Assembly: GCF_003937945.1 (NCBI RefSeq)
Contig: NZ_RSEC01000036.1
Span: forward strand, 1-64,000
Source: Amycolatopsis eburnea
GTDB taxonomy: Bacteria > Actinomycetota > Actinomycetes > Mycobacteriales > Pseudonocardiaceae
Direction of reading: 5' to 3'
Length of the DNA: 64,000 nucleotides
How positions within the stretch are numbered: position 1 is the first letter of the stretch; the number at the start of each line of letters is the position of its first letter. This document shows, piece after piece, positions 51,744 to 60,526 of the stretch. The notes below the pieces were generated by a model. The model saw only the letters and a program-made list of their open reading frames with translations. It had not been told where the DNA came from and made no database searches. The position numbers and the translations under genes are program-made.

Positions 51744-52360
51744 AGCCCGGACACCCGCAGTGTGATGTTCAGCCGCCCGGTCAGCCCCAGCGCCGGGTCC
51801 GCCGTACCCGGCAACGTCTTCGGCACGCCGTGGTACGCCAGCCGGGACGGGCCGCCGAACACGAAGACGTCGCCTGACCGGAGTTCGACGTCGGTGTACG
51901 GCTTGCCGCGCGTCTCGGTGTTGCCGAAGCGGAACACGCAGGCGTCGCCGAGGCTGAACGAGACCACCGGGGCCGGGCTGCGCTCGTCCTTGTCCTGGTG
52001 CAGTCCCATCTTCGCGGTGGCGTCGTAGAAGTTGACCAGCGCGACGTCCGGCTCGTAGTCCCGCTCACCGGTCGCGGCGGCCAGCGCGCGGCGGCCGAGG
52101 TCGCCCAGCCAGTCCGGGAACGGCAGCACCGGCGTCCCCTCCCCGGTGGTGCGCGAGTAGCCGTACGGGTACCAGTGCCAACCGAGGCAAACGGACTTCA
52201 CCGACATCACCCCGCCGTTCGGCAGGCGGGTGTGGCGGTAGCCGGACCAGCCGCGGCAGGCCGCCACGAACGCGCGCTGCTCGTCGAAACCGAGCCAGTC
52301 GGGCAGGTGCACCGCGCCGGGCGCGATCTCGGTGCGCGGGCGCGGCAGGAGGGCGTCCAT
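51740..52360 (-). CDS. alkB: AlkB-type alpha-ketoglutarate-dependent DNA dealkylase
   Basis: A 206-residue Fe(II)/2-oxoglutarate dioxygenase of the AlkB family. The HxD metal pair is in MGLHQDKDE, the distal His in LAYHGVPKTLPG, and the 2OG-binding Arg pair in GRLNITLRVSG. CLGWHWYPYGYSRT is the substrate-side segment. It oxidatively removes methyl groups from 1-meA and 3-meC. Together with the AlkD-like gene 6 kb away it forms a loosely grouped alkylation-repair capacity. The start is the ATG at 52360. Confidence 0.94.
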   Translation of the reverse strand: MDALLPRPRTEIAPGAVHLPDWLGFDEQRAFVAACRGWSGYRHTRLPNGGVMSVKSVCLGWHWYPYGYSRTTGEGTPVLPFPDWLGDLGRRALAAATGERDYEPDVALVNFYDATAKMGLHQDKDERSPAPVVSFSLGDACVFRFGNTETRGKPYTDVELRSGDVFVFGGPSRLAYHGVPKTLPGTADPALGLTGRLNITLRVSGL

Positions 52361-52458
52361 CACCTCGATTGTGCCGGAAGCTCCCGCCGGGCACGCTCGG
52401 TGATCGTCGAAGGCACGAGCCGGTGACCGCGGAACGTGACACCCGCGGCGGCGAACTG

Positions 52459-52500
52459 CCGCAGGAGACGTCCCAACGGACCAACGGGACGCTCCTGCGG
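52459..52500. terminator. Hairpin downstream of the alcohol dehydrogenase gene
   Basis: ccgcaggagacgtccc (52459-52474) pairs with gggacgctcctgcgg (52486-52500) with one bulged base and an 11-nt loop. It lies about 110 bp beyond the stop of the minus-strand dehydrogenase gene and upstream of alkB. The rest of the 52361-52609 gap shows no gene. Confidence 0.65.
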
Positions 52501-52609
52501 CCGAAACCCCTCGCCGTGGGCCACCATGAACTAGACGTTGCCACACCTGAATGTCACAAGGCCAGCGTGGATCAGCTACGAACGGGTCACTTGACCACGG
52601 CGCGGCGGA

Positions 52610-53668
52610 TCAGTCACCGAAAGTCACGACGGTGACGCCCGCGCGCGCTGGAACGGGGTCGTTCATCTCGGTCAGCGCCGCCGGGACGTCGCCGAGCCCG
52701 ATCCGCCGCCCGATCAGCGCGGCGAGGTCGATCCCCGCCGTCTCGACGACGCGCAGCAGCTCCGGGTACTCGTGGGCCTGGAGCCCGTGGATGCCGACCA
52801 GCTCCAGCTCACCGCCGATCACCCGGTGCATCGGGATCGGCGCGACGCCCTGCGCGGGCGGCATCAGCCCGGCCTGGACGTGGCGCCCGCGCTTGCGGAG
52901 GCTGCCCACGGACGCGGCGCAGGTCGACGGCGAGCCGAGGCAGTCCAGCGAGACGTGCGTGCCGCCCCCGGTCAGCTCGCGCACGTGCTCGGCGACGGCT
53001 TCCGGGCCGTCGAACGCCGACGCGTCGACGGTCAGCACCGCACCCGACTTCGCCGCGAGCTCCAGCGCCGCCGTCGAGACGTCGACGGCGACCACCTTCG
53101 CGCCCGCCGCGACGGCCAGCAGGACGGCGGAGATCCCGACGCCGCCGCAGCCGTACACCGAAACCCACTGCCCCGCGGTGACCCGGCCCTGCCGCAGCAC
53201 CGCGCGGAACGCCGTCCCGAACCGGCAGCCGAGGGCGGCGGCCTCGGCGGCGCCCATCGAGTCCGGCAGCGCGACCAGGTTCGTCTCGGCGTGCTCGATG
53301 GCGACGCGCTCGGCGAAGGAACCCCAGTGCGTCGCGCCGGGCTGGAACTCGCGGTCGCAGATCTGCTGGTCGCCGCGCGCGCACTGGGCGCAGCTCCCGC
53401 ACGCGCAGACGAACGGCACGGTGACGCGTGCGCCGAGCGCCCACCCGCGCACGCCGGCACCGAGCGCGACGACCCGGCCGGCGAGCTCGTGCCCGGCGAC
53501 GTGCGGCAGCGTCACGGCGGCGTCGTGGCCCTGCCAGGTGTGCCAGTCGCTGCGGCACACGCCGGTCGCGTCGACCTCGATCACCGCACCACCCGGCGGC
53601 GCCACCGGCTCCGGCACGTCCCGCACGACGGGCGGGGCGCAGAACTCTTCGATCACGACGGCTCGCAT
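52610..53668 (-). CDS. Zinc-dependent alcohol dehydrogenase (MDR)
   Basis: A 352-residue classical MDR enzyme. Catalytic zinc ligands lie in GVCRSDWH and GHELAGRV, the structural zinc cysteines in CACGSCAQCARGDQQICD, and the NAD loop in VYGCGGVGISAVLL. The family reads as a zinc alcohol or threonine-type dehydrogenase, though the precise substrate cannot be set. It is single, with its own ATG at 53668, and lies 25 bp downstream of the XRE gene on the same strand. Confidence 0.92.
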   Translation of the reverse strand: MRAVVIEEFCAPPVVRDVPEPVAPPGGAVIEVDATGVCRSDWHTWQGHDAAVTLPHVAGHELAGRVVALGAGVRGWALGARVTVPFVCACGSCAQCARGDQQICDREFQPGATHWGSFAERVAIEHAETNLVALPDSMGAAEAAALGCRFGTAFRAVLRQGRVTAGQWVSVYGCGGVGISAVLLAVAAGAKVVAVDVSTAALELAAKSGAVLTVDASAFDGPEAVAEHVRELTGGGTHVSLDCLGSPSTCAASVGSLRKRGRHVQAGLMPPAQGVAPIPMHRVIGGELELVGIHGLQAHEYPELLRVVETAGIDLAALIGRRIGLGDVPAALTEMNDPVPARAGVTVVTFGD

Positions 53669-53693
53669 GGCCGCGAGCCTACGTTGCGGCGGC

Positions 53694-54038
53694 TCAGTTG
53701 AGCGGCGGCGGCTGCGCGTGGAAGCGGGTTCTTCCCCGCGGCGGCCCGAGGAGCTTGCTGAGCGAGCCGTCCGGCACGTTCAGGATGTCCTCGAGATTCC
53801 GCAAGGCCTCCAACGATTCCGCGCGTTCCGGGCGGCACCGCCCGGACTGCCAGTGGCTGAGGGTGGCCAGGCTGACCGTGGTTCCCCTGCCGCGCAAGCG
53901 ATAGCGGATCCGATCGAGCCCGAGCCCGCGGGCGCGGATCGCCGCCCGCAGGGCCACGTCGAACGGGCCCGCGGCGAGCAGCTGGCTCAGCTCCGCCTGT
54001 TCCCCCCGGTCGATCGTGCGTGTTCGCTGACCGGTCAT
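53694..54038 (-). CDS. XRE-like helix-turn-helix regulator
   Basis: A 114-residue protein. The segment RYRLRGRGTTVSLATLSHWQ followed by SGRCRPERAESLEALRNLED is a Cro/XRE helix-turn-helix; the protein ends with LGPPRGRTRFHAQPPPLN. The ATG is favoured over an upstream GTG that would add 24 poorly conserved residues. Such small XRE proteins control adjacent secondary-metabolic or antimicrobial-resistance genes in actinomycetes, but no target is evident. Confidence 0.78.
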   Translation of the reverse strand: MTGQRTRTIDRGEQAELSQLLAAGPFDVALRAAIRARGLGLDRIRYRLRGRGTTVSLATLSHWQSGRCRPERAESLEALRNLEDILNVPDGSLSKLLGPPRGRTRFHAQPPPLN

Positions 54039-54110
54039 CACAACGCTCCGAAGCACTCCCGAATACGAACATTGGAGCGTAGGCGCCGGTTCGCAAGATC
54101 GGAAGACCAC

Positions 54111-54929
54111 TCACCCACCTGCCGTGCGCGCCTCCGCGGCGATCGCGGCGAACGGTTCGGCGTAGCCCGAGTTGATGGTGACGTAGGAAATCCCCCACCG
54201 CTCCCGCCACCGGAGAAGCCTTTCCGCGGCCCGCTTCGGGTCCTCGGGCAGCACGGTGACCGCACCGGCGGCGGCCAGCTCGGGCACGTCGACCCCGGCC
54301 CACCGCGCGATTCCCGGCGACGGCGCCTCCCCGACGGCCATCAGGTTCAGCCCCAGCTCGATGTCCGGCAGCCGGGCACCGGCGAGCGCCCGGAATCGAT
54401 CCACAATGGACTCAGCCTCGGCCTCGGTCGTTTTCGGCGCCCAGGTGAACGTGACGGTGTCGGCTTCTTGCGCGGCGAGCGCGAGCATTTTCGGCCCACC
54501 GCCGGCGAGCACCAGCCGCGGCCGATCGTCGGTGCGCTTGAGGTGCGCGATGGTCTCCGCCATCCGTGTGACGCGCTCACCCGGTGAGGGGAACTCCCGG
54601 CCGAGCTGCCGCGCGTGGCCCTCCGCGCCGGGCCTGCCGACGCCGAGCCCGAGTTCGAAGCGTCCGCCGGTCTGCCGGTGGAGGGTTTGCGCCTGCCAGT
54701 CGAGAGCCCGGGCGTCCCGGAAGGGATCGGCGAGCACGAAGGTGCCGAGGCGGAGGCTGCGGGTGACCGCGGCGGTGGCGCCCAGGAGGACGAAGGGGTC
54801 GGCGGTGCCGACGGGATCGGTCGCGAGGAGGGTGTCGTAGCCGAGGTCCTCGATCCGCTCGGCCTGGGCGGTCCAGGTGGGGAGATCGGGCGCGTAACCG
54901 GCGACGATGCCGAAGCGGAAAGGTTTCAT
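54111..54929 (-). CDS. LLM-class F420-dependent oxidoreductase
   Basis: A 272-residue luciferase-like monooxygenase-family protein. FGIVAGYAPDLPTWTAQAER, GYDTLLATDPVG, FELGLGVGRPGAEGHARQLG and LVLAGGGPKMLALAAQEADT follow the F420-dependent subgroup. It is shorter than the usual 300-350 residues at the C-terminus but complete in motifs. The ATG at 54929 is preferred over one three codons upstream. With the Ddn-like protein it shows that the organism uses F420 chemistry. Substrate unknown. Confidence 0.85.
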   Translation of the reverse strand: MKPFRFGIVAGYAPDLPTWTAQAERIEDLGYDTLLATDPVGTADPFVLLGATAAVTRSLRLGTFVLADPFRDARALDWQAQTLHRQTGGRFELGLGVGRPGAEGHARQLGREFPSPGERVTRMAETIAHLKRTDDRPRLVLAGGGPKMLALAAQEADTVTFTWAPKTTEAEAESIVDRFRALAGARLPDIELGLNLMAVGEAPSPGIARWAGVDVPELAAAGAVTVLPEDPKRAAERLLRWRERWGISYVTINSGYAEPFAAIAAEARTAGG

Positions 54930-55010
54930 GCGGCCCATGGTGCGGCGGGTGGGCGGGTCACCACATCCGCTTCACGACGTCATCCGCGCGTACGCCCCTC
55001 AGCGCACGGA

Positions 55011-55065
55011 CGTCATGAAAGGGTCTTTCACCTCGCCAGACGACATGAACGACCCTTTCATGACA
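55011..55065. terminator. Hairpin downstream of the DtxR gene, catgaaagggtc family
   Basis: cgtcatgaaagggtctttca... (55011-55035) pairs with cgacatgaacgaccctttca... (55041-55065). It is the same family as the element at 12521-12579 and ends immediately before the DtxR stop codon at 55066. Confidence 0.8.
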
Positions 55066-55749
55066 TCAGCGCAGGGTGACCGACAACGCCTGGGCGATCT
55101 CCTTGCCGATCGCGTGCGTAGCCGCATCCGGCGGCGAGCCCACCTTCACCACCATCGGCCCCCCGAACGGCTGGCGCTCCATGACCTCGATGCGCTCGCC
55201 CAGGTTGATCGCGTGTTCCGTCAGGTACCGCAGCAGCTCCGGGTCGGTGTCCCACACCCGGACGATCTCGCCCACCGCGCCCGGCTCGAGGTCGTCCAGG
55301 ATCCGGACCGACAGCTCCTCCACGCTCCCGTCGGGCGCCGGGATCGGGTCGCCGTGGGGGTCGCGGACCGGGTTGCCGAGCTTCGCCGCGATGCGCTCGA
55401 CCAGGCGGTCCGACACCGCGTGCTCCAGCGCGTCGGCCTCCGCGTGGACCTCGTCCCACGTGTAGCCGAGCTCCGAGACCAGGTACGTCTCGATCAGCCG
55501 GTGCCGGCGCAGCACCGAGCGCGCGAGGAGCCTGCCGTCCGCGGTCAGCTCGATGCCGCGGTACGGCACGTGCGTGACCAGGCCGAGCTGGGACAGCTTC
55601 GTGACCATCCCCGACGCCGAGGACGGGCTGACCTCCAGCCGGCCGGCGAGCGACGTGTTGGTGACCGCCTCACCCCGCTCGACCAGGCCGTAGATCACCC
55701 GGACGTAGTCCTCGACGGACGAGGACCTCCGGACCGAACCATCTCCCAT
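55066..55749 (-). CDS. DtxR/MntR-family metal-dependent regulator
   Basis: A 227-residue regulator with all three DtxR domains: the N-terminal winged helix (SVEDYVRVIYGLVERGEAVT, LAGRLEVSPSSASGMVTKLS), the dimerisation and metal-binding domain (HRLIETYLVSELGYTWDEVH, AEADALEHAVSDRLVERIA) and an SH3-like tail. DtxR proteins use Fe2+ and MntR proteins Mn2+; the metal cannot be decided from this sequence. No ion transporter is adjacent. The upstream region has a diverged copy of the palindromic element (55774-55789). Confidence 0.92.
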   Translation of the reverse strand: MGDGSVRRSSSVEDYVRVIYGLVERGEAVTNTSLAGRLEVSPSSASGMVTKLSQLGLVTHVPYRGIELTADGRLLARSVLRRHRLIETYLVSELGYTWDEVHAEADALEHAVSDRLVERIAAKLGNPVRDPHGDPIPAPDGSVEELSVRILDDLEPGAVGEIVRVWDTDPELLRYLTEHAINLGERIEVMERQPFGGPMVVKVGSPPDAATHAIGKEIAQALSVTLR

Positions 55750-55773
55750 ACCGCATACTTTACGGTGCTACGT

Positions 55774-55789
55774 ACTTTCTCGTGAAAGT
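55774..55789. repeat. Diverged short copy of the palindromic element
   Basis: actttctcgtgaaagt differs at one base from the actttcacgtgaaagt core found in pairs elsewhere. It lies between the DtxR start and the 3' end of the acetyltransferase gene, the only intergenic copy seen. It could be a remnant of an insertion or an unrelated operator. Confidence 0.5.
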
Positions 55790-56229
55790 TATGGCCGCCA
55801 GCGGTAGCGGATCCAGCCCGGGACCGGCTCGGCGCCCAGCTGGGCGTAGAACGCCGCGCCCTTTTCGTTGCCCTCCTGCATGTCCCACTCGACGCGGCCG
55901 GTCGTGCGGTTGCGCAGCTCGTCGAGCAGCTCGCCGCCGAGGCCGTGGCGGCGGTGGGCCGGGCGGACGAACAGGTCGTCCAGCCAGATCCCCGGCCGGG
56001 CCTCCCACGTCGAGAAGTTCCAGCTGCAGAAGGCGAAGCCGGCGATGGTCCCCGGCTCATCGGGCGGGGTCGCGATCAGCACCCACGCCTTGGGGTCCGG
56101 CCCGAACAGGTGCCCGCTCATCTCGGCGCGGTCGAGCTTCAGGTCGTGGTTGTCCTCGTAGACGGCGTGCTCCTCGATGAGCGCGCAGATTTCCTCGATG
56201 TCTTCGAAGACGGCGTCGCGGACGGGCAT
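55789..56229 (-). CDS. GNAT-family N-acetyltransferase
   Basis: A 146-residue single-domain GNAT. VRDAVFEDIEEICALIEEHA is the N-terminal strand-helix, WLDDLFVRPAHRRHGLGGEL the acetyl-CoA loop (RRHGLG), and the motif B region includes GNEKGAAFYAQLGAEPV. It resembles diamine/aminoglycoside-type acetyltransferases in size. Substrate not assigned. It is on the minus strand, ahead of the DtxR gene. Confidence 0.9.
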   Translation of the reverse strand: MPVRDAVFEDIEEICALIEEHAVYEDNHDLKLDRAEMSGHLFGPDPKAWVLIATPPDEPGTIAGFAFCSWNFSTWEARPGIWLDDLFVRPAHRRHGLGGELLDELRNRTTGRVEWDMQEGNEKGAAFYAQLGAEPVPGWIRYRWRP

Positions 56230-56284
56230 CTCGCCTCCCGTTTCTGTCGGTGGTGGTCGTTACTGTCGGGGCAGGAGGTGGTCG

Positions 56285-56605
56285 ATGTCACCAGAAGGCA
56301 GGTTCGAAGACCTGGTCGACGAGTTCACCGGACGCCCGGGCATCACGCCACCGGGGGCGACCGGCGGGTTCGGGCGCACCGCCCTGCGCGCCGACGGGCG
56401 GATCTTCGCGATGTTCGTCCGCGGGCAGCTGGTGCTCAAGCTGCCCAAGGCCCGGGTGGACGAGCTGGTCGAGGGTGGGCACGGCGTGCGGTTCGACGCG
56501 AACAAGGGCACGCCGATGAAGGAATGGCTGGCGCTGGACGCGGCGTCGCCACAGCCGTGGTCCGCGCTGGCGGAAGAAGCACTCGAGTTCGTGGGAAGGA
56601 AGTGA
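56285..56605 (+). CDS. TfoX N-terminal-domain family protein
   Basis: A 106-residue protein that begins at an ATG with GGAGG six bases upstream. The core FGRTALRADGRIFAMFVRGQ and LVLKLPKARVDELVEGGHGV, then FDANKGTPMKEWLAL, match the TfoX/Sxy N-terminal family. In proteobacteria TfoX controls competence; stand-alone actinobacterial copies have no known role and resemble YjhX/MmcQ folds. It is a single gene, nearly abutting the convergent amidohydrolase. Confidence 0.85.
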   Translation: MSPEGRFEDLVDEFTGRPGITPPGATGGFGRTALRADGRIFAMFVRGQLVLKLPKARVDELVEGGHGVRFDANKGTPMKEWLALDAASPQPWSALAEEALEFVGRK

Positions 56606-56609
56606 GTCA

Positions 56610-58193
56610 TCACGCTTGATAACGCAGTTCGCCGCCGACGGCGGTGCCTTGCACGCTGAGGTCGTCCAAAGCGGACTCTTCCAGCGGCGAGCCGGACAAC
56701 ACGGCGAAGTCGGCGAGCTTCCCGGGCTCGAGCGTGCCCAGGTCACGCTCGGCGAAGGTCGCGTAGGCCGAGCCGTAGGTGTACGCGCGCAACGCCTGCT
56801 CCGGCGTCAACGCCTCTTCGGGCGCGAAGGGTGCGCCTGACGCCGTGCGCCGCCGAACCATGTCGGCGAGCGCGAGCAGCGGCGCGCCGTTCACGACCGG
56901 GCGGTCCGACGACGCGGGGAGCACGCAGCCGGCGTCGAGGACGCTGCGCAGCCGGTAGCACCACGGCACGCGGGCGTCGCCGAGCGCGGCGCGCATGCCG
57001 TCGCCGAGCTCGTTGACGAACCGGCCCTGCGGGGACGGGATGAGGCCGAGCGAGGCGAGCCGGGTCAGCTCCGCGGGCTGGAGCACCGCGCAGTGCTCGA
57101 TGCGGTGCCGGTGGTCCGCGCGCGGCGAAGCGGCCAACGCGGCTTCGTAGGCGTCGAGGACGACGGTGATCGCGCGGTCGCCGATGGCGTGCGTCGCGAT
57201 CTGCCAGCCGGCGTCGTGCGCGCGGCGGATCGTCCGCGCGAGCGACTCCTCGGGCACCTGGAAGTAGCCGCGGTTGTCCGGCTCACCGTCGAACGGGTCG
57301 TGCATCGCGCAGGTGCGCCCGACGAGGGAGCCGTCGGCGAACAACTTCATCGGGCCGACACGCAGCCACTCGTCGCCGAGGCCGGTGCGCAGGCCGAGGT
57401 CGAGGCCGAAGCCGGCGTCGTCGGGCAGGTCGTGCAGGACGCTCGCGGCGACCATCACCGTGCTGCGCACGCGCAGCACGCCGGTGTCGCGCGCCTGCTG
57501 GTAGGCGGCCAGCTCGGCGGGCGTCTCGCCGACCAGGCCGCCGCCGATCCCGGCCTCCTGGACGCTCGTGATGCCCTCGGCGAGGTACTGCTCGGACGCC
57601 CGGGCGAGCCCGCGCACGACCCGCGAGACCGGTGTCGGGTACGTCAGCGGCCGCAGCAGGAGCTGGGCCTGCTCGCGCAGCAGTCCCGTTGGCGAGCCGT
57701 CGGCGTGCACGACGTCGCCGCCGACCGGGACGTGCGCGAGGTCGAGCTGGTCGAGCACGGCCGAGTTGACCACGGTCATGTGCCCGGACGTGTGCTTGAG
57801 CCGCACGAGCATGCCCGGCGCGGCGCGGTCGAGGCCGTGCCGGTCGGGGTGCCCGCCGGCGAGCTTGTTCTGGTCGTACCCGCTGCCGACCACCCAGCTC
57901 CCGGCCGGCAGCGTCGCGGCGCGCGTGGCGACCGCGTCGTAGACCTCCTCGACGCTGCGGCAGTCGCTGAGCGGCACGTCGTCGAGGCCCATGCCGAACC
58001 ACGCCATGTGGTTGTGGGCGTCGTGGAAGCCGGGCACGACGAAGCCGCCGGCGAGGTCGACCCGCGAGCGCGCGGACAGCTGACGAGCGTCGTCGCCCAG
58101 CGCGACCACCCTGCCGTGCAGCACGGCGAGTGCGCTGGTGACGCCTTCGCCCGTCCACACCGTGGCGTTCTCGTAGACCGCGTCGACCTTCAT
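56610..58193 (-). CDS. YtcJ-like metal-dependent amidohydrolase
   Basis: A 527-residue amidohydrolase of the YtcJ/exoenzyme-regulatory group. The metal HxH is in PGFHDAHNHMAW, the later ligands in ATHAIGDRAI and RIEHCAVLQP, and the final Asp in LPASSDRPVV. VRLKHTSGHMTVVNS is typical of the subgroup. There is no signal peptide. Substrates of this family are mostly unknown amides, carbamates or cyclic ureides. It is divergent from the enoyl-CoA hydratase operon; a repeated tcga palindrome lies between them. Confidence 0.9.
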   Translation of the reverse strand: MKVDAVYENATVWTGEGVTSALAVLHGRVVALGDDARQLSARSRVDLAGGFVVPGFHDAHNHMAWFGMGLDDVPLSDCRSVEEVYDAVATRAATLPAGSWVVGSGYDQNKLAGGHPDRHGLDRAAPGMLVRLKHTSGHMTVVNSAVLDQLDLAHVPVGGDVVHADGSPTGLLREQAQLLLRPLTYPTPVSRVVRGLARASEQYLAEGITSVQEAGIGGGLVGETPAELAAYQQARDTGVLRVRSTVMVAASVLHDLPDDAGFGLDLGLRTGLGDEWLRVGPMKLFADGSLVGRTCAMHDPFDGEPDNRGYFQVPEESLARTIRRAHDAGWQIATHAIGDRAITVVLDAYEAALAASPRADHRHRIEHCAVLQPAELTRLASLGLIPSPQGRFVNELGDGMRAALGDARVPWCYRLRSVLDAGCVLPASSDRPVVNGAPLLALADMVRRRTASGAPFAPEEALTPEQALRAYTYGSAYATFAERDLGTLEPGKLADFAVLSGSPLEESALDDLSVQGTAVGGELRYQA

Positions 58194-58206
58194 GAATCCA
58201 GAGGCT

Positions 58207-58223
58207 ATCGATCGATCGATCGA
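58207..58223. promoter_or_regulatory. Self-complementary tcga repeat between divergent genes
   Basis: ATCGATCGATCGATCGA consists of four tandem copies of atcg and is fully self-complementary. It sits 13 bp upstream of the amidohydrolase start and 18 bp upstream of the enoyl-CoA hydratase start. It is a candidate operator for the TetR protein encoded third in the operon. Confidence 0.5.
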
Positions 58224-58241
58224 ACGTCTAGCATCGCCCTC

Positions 58242-58979
58242 ATGCCCACCGTGGACTTCGCCGTCGAGGACGGCATCGCGCAGATCCGGCTGAACCGGCC
58301 CGAGCGGCTCAACGCGGTCGCCGCCGTCCTGGTCGACGACTTCCTCGCCGCCCTCGACGCGGCCGCCCGCAGCGACGCCCGCGTCGTCGTGCTGTCCGGG
58401 AACGGCCGGGCCTTCTGCGCCGGCCACGACCTCAAGGAACCCACCCCCGCGGGTGACTCGCGGACGCGGCTGGACCGGCTCCAGGACGTCACGCGGCGGC
58501 TGCGCGGGCTGCGCCAGCCGGTGATCGCGGCGGTCCACGGCTACGCGATCGGCGCCGGCGCGGAGTTCGCGCTGGGCTGCGACCTGATCCTGGCCGCCGA
58601 GGACGCCGTGTTCGCGTTCCCGGAGGTCTCGCTGGGCCTGAGCGTCACCGGCGCGGCGTCGCGGCTGCTGCCGCTGCTCGTCGGCCCGCTCAAGGCGAAG
58701 GAGCTGCTGCTGCTCGGCGAGCGGTTCGACGGCCGGAAGGCCGCGGAGCTGGGGATGGTCAACGCCGCCGTGCCCGCCGACCAGCTCCAAGCCGAAGCGC
58801 TGAGCTGGGCCAAGCGGATCGCCGAGCACCCGCCGGCCGCGGCGGCGATGGCGAAGCGCGTCCTCGACACGCCGATCGACGTCGAGCCGGCGCTCGAGCT
58901 CGAGGTCAGCCACGCCCTGATCACCGAGCACTCGGCCGCGGTCGCCGCGTCGACCGAAGCGTTCCGGAGCCGGGGATGA
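58242..58979 (+). CDS. Enoyl-CoA hydratase/isomerase (crotonase family)
   Basis: A 245-residue crotonase. The oxyanion-hole segments are RAFCAGHDLKEP and YAIGAGAEFALGCDLILA, and the catalytic Glu region is FPEVSLGLSVTGAASRLLP. The final helices (AEHPPAAAAMAKRVLD) are normal. It may hydrate an enoyl-CoA or handle an alicyclic or aryl-CoA ester. It is coupled to the acyl-CoA ligase by an ATGA overlap, so the pair activates and then processes one acid. Confidence 0.9.
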   Translation: MPTVDFAVEDGIAQIRLNRPERLNAVAAVLVDDFLAALDAAARSDARVVVLSGNGRAFCAGHDLKEPTPAGDSRTRLDRLQDVTRRLRGLRQPVIAAVHGYAIGAGAEFALGCDLILAAEDAVFAFPEVSLGLSVTGAASRLLPLLVGPLKAKELLLLGERFDGRKAAELGMVNAAVPADQLQAEALSWAKRIAEHPPAAAAMAKRVLDTPIDVEPALELEVSHALITEHSAAVAASTEAFRSRG

Positions 58980-60526
58980 CCCCGCTCGCCGAGATCGGGA
59001 CGCTGGACCAGCTCGTCCGGCGCGCCGCCGAGCTGTGGCCGGAGCGCACGGCCTGGGTGTTCGACCACTTGGACCAGGCCTTCACGTTCGCCGAGGTCGA
59101 CCGCGAAAGCTCACGGATCGCCGCGGCGCTGGCCGAGCGCGGCGTCGAGCCCGGCGACCGCGTCGCGGTGATGCTGCGGAACGTGCCCGCGTTCCCGCTG
59201 ACCTGGCTCGCGCTGGCGAAGATCGGCGCGCAGCTGGTGCCGGTCAACACGAACTACCAGGAATTCGACGGCGCCCACGTCCTCCGCCACTCCGGCGCGA
59301 AACTCGTCGTCGCCGCGGCCGAGTTCACCGACCTCCTCAACCGCATCGGCCTGACCGAGGTTGTCACCCCGGACGCACTTTCACGTGAAAGTGCGCACCT
59401 GGGGCCCGCACTTTCACGTGAAAGTGCGGGCTTCACGCCGGTGCCCGAGCTGCCGGTGAACATCCAGTACACGTCGGGCACCACCGGCGCGCCCAAGGGC
59501 TGCGTCCTGCCGAACCGCTACTGGACGACGCTCGCGATCGGACTGGCCACCGACTTCCCCGCCGTCGGCGAAGCGGACGTCCTGCTGACCGCGCAGCCCT
59601 TCCACTACATCGATCCACAGTGGAACGTCGCGCTCGGGCTGGCCGGCGGCGCCACCCTCGTCGTGCTGGACCGGTTCCACCCCAGCACGTTCTGGGCGAA
59701 GGTCCGCGAGCACGGCGTCACGTGGTTCTACTGCCTCGGCCTGATGCCGACGCTGCTGCTGCGCCAGGAACCGTCGGACGCCGATCGCGACCACCGCGTC
59801 CGCGCGATCTGCGCGTCGGCCATCCCGCGGGAGCTGCACGCCGAACTGGAGGCGCGCTGGGGCGTCCCGTGGTACGAGGCGTTCGGCATGACCGAGACCG
59901 GCGGCGACATCCGGATGACGGCGGCCGACCACGACGAGACCGTCGGCACCGGCTGCATCGGGCGGCCGAGCCGCGACCGCGAGGTGATGATCGCCGGCGA
60001 CGACGGGAAGCCGTTGCCGCGCGGGGAAACCGGGCAGCTGCTGATCCGCGGCATCGGGCTGATGCACGGCTACCACGACGATCCCGAAGCGACGGCGAAG
60101 GCGTTCGAGAACGGCTGGTTCCACACCGGCGACCTCGCCCGGCTGGACGACGCCGGCCGCGTCTACTACGTCGGCCGCACGAAGGACATGATCCGCCGCA
60201 GCGGCGAGAACGTGTCCGCGGACGAGGTCGAGCGCGCGCTGCTGCTGCACCCGTCGGTCAAGCTGGCCGCCGTCGTCGCGGTGCCCGACGAGCTGCGCGG
60301 CGAGGAGATCAAGGCGTACGTCGTGTGCGACGGCGACCGTCCCGACCCCGCCGAACTCGCCGAGTTCTGTTCGGGCAAGCTGGCCTACTTCAAGGTTCCG
60401 CGGTTCTGGGCGTTCGCCGACGCGCTGCCGATGACGCCGTCGGAGCGGGTGGCCAAGGGCGAGCTGCGGAAGGTGGCCGACCCGCGCGCCGGGTCGTGGG
60501 ACGCGAAGGCGGGAGCATGGCTGTGA
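58976..60526 (+). CDS. AMP-dependent acyl-CoA ligase (CaiC-like) with palindrome insertion
   Basis: A 516-residue ANL-superfamily ligase. The P-loop motif is IQYTSGTTGAPKGC, the A5 region EAFGMTETGGD, the hinge GWFHTGDLARLDDAGRVYYV and the C-terminal lysine region PMTPSERVAKGELRKV. It is closest in style to crotonobetaine/carnitine-CoA ligases (QPFHYIDPQWN). Between LTEVV and FTPVPELP the chain carries an insert reading [20 protein letters not shown], encoded by two palindromic repeats, just ahead of the P-loop in a variable linker. The frame is intact. The substrate acid is unknown. Confidence 0.9.
   Translation: MTPLAEIGTLDQLVRRAAELWPERTAWVFDHLDQAFTFAEVDRESSRIAAALAERGVEPGDRVAVMLRNVPAFPLTWLALAKIGAQLVPVNTNYQEFDGAHVLRHSGAKLVVAAAEFTDLLNRIGLTEVVTPDALSRESAHLGPALSRESAGFTPVPELPVNIQYTSGTTGAPKGCVLPNRYWTTLAIGLATDFPAVGEADVLLTAQPFHYIDPQWNVALGLAGGATLVVLDRFHPSTFWAKVREHGVTWFYCLGLMPTLLLRQEPSDADRDHRVRAICASAIPRELHAELEARWGVPWYEAFGMTETGGDIRMTAADHDETVGTGCIGRPSRDREVMIAGDDGKPLPRGETGQLLIRGIGLMHGYHDDPEATAKAFENGWFHTGDLARLDDAGRVYYVGRTKDMIRRSGENVSADEVERALLLHPSVKLAAVVAVPDELRGEEIKAYVVCDGDRPDPAELAEFCSGKLAYFKVPRFWAFADALPMTPSERVAKGELRKVADPRAGSWDAKAGAWL
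59374..59430. repeat. Paired palindromic elements (copies 5 and 6) inside a CDS
   Basis: Perfect palindromes 59374-59395 (22 bp) and 59405-59430 (26 bp), centred on tttcacgtgaaa. Both are read in the same frame as ALSRESA within the acyl-CoA ligase. Confidence 0.92.

Noticed and set aside
52369..52635. Plus-strand frame of 88 codons downstream of alkB
   Set aside because: It is antisense to the alkB start and then runs over a hairpin and the dehydrogenase 3' end; composition is not protein-like and no family is recognisable.
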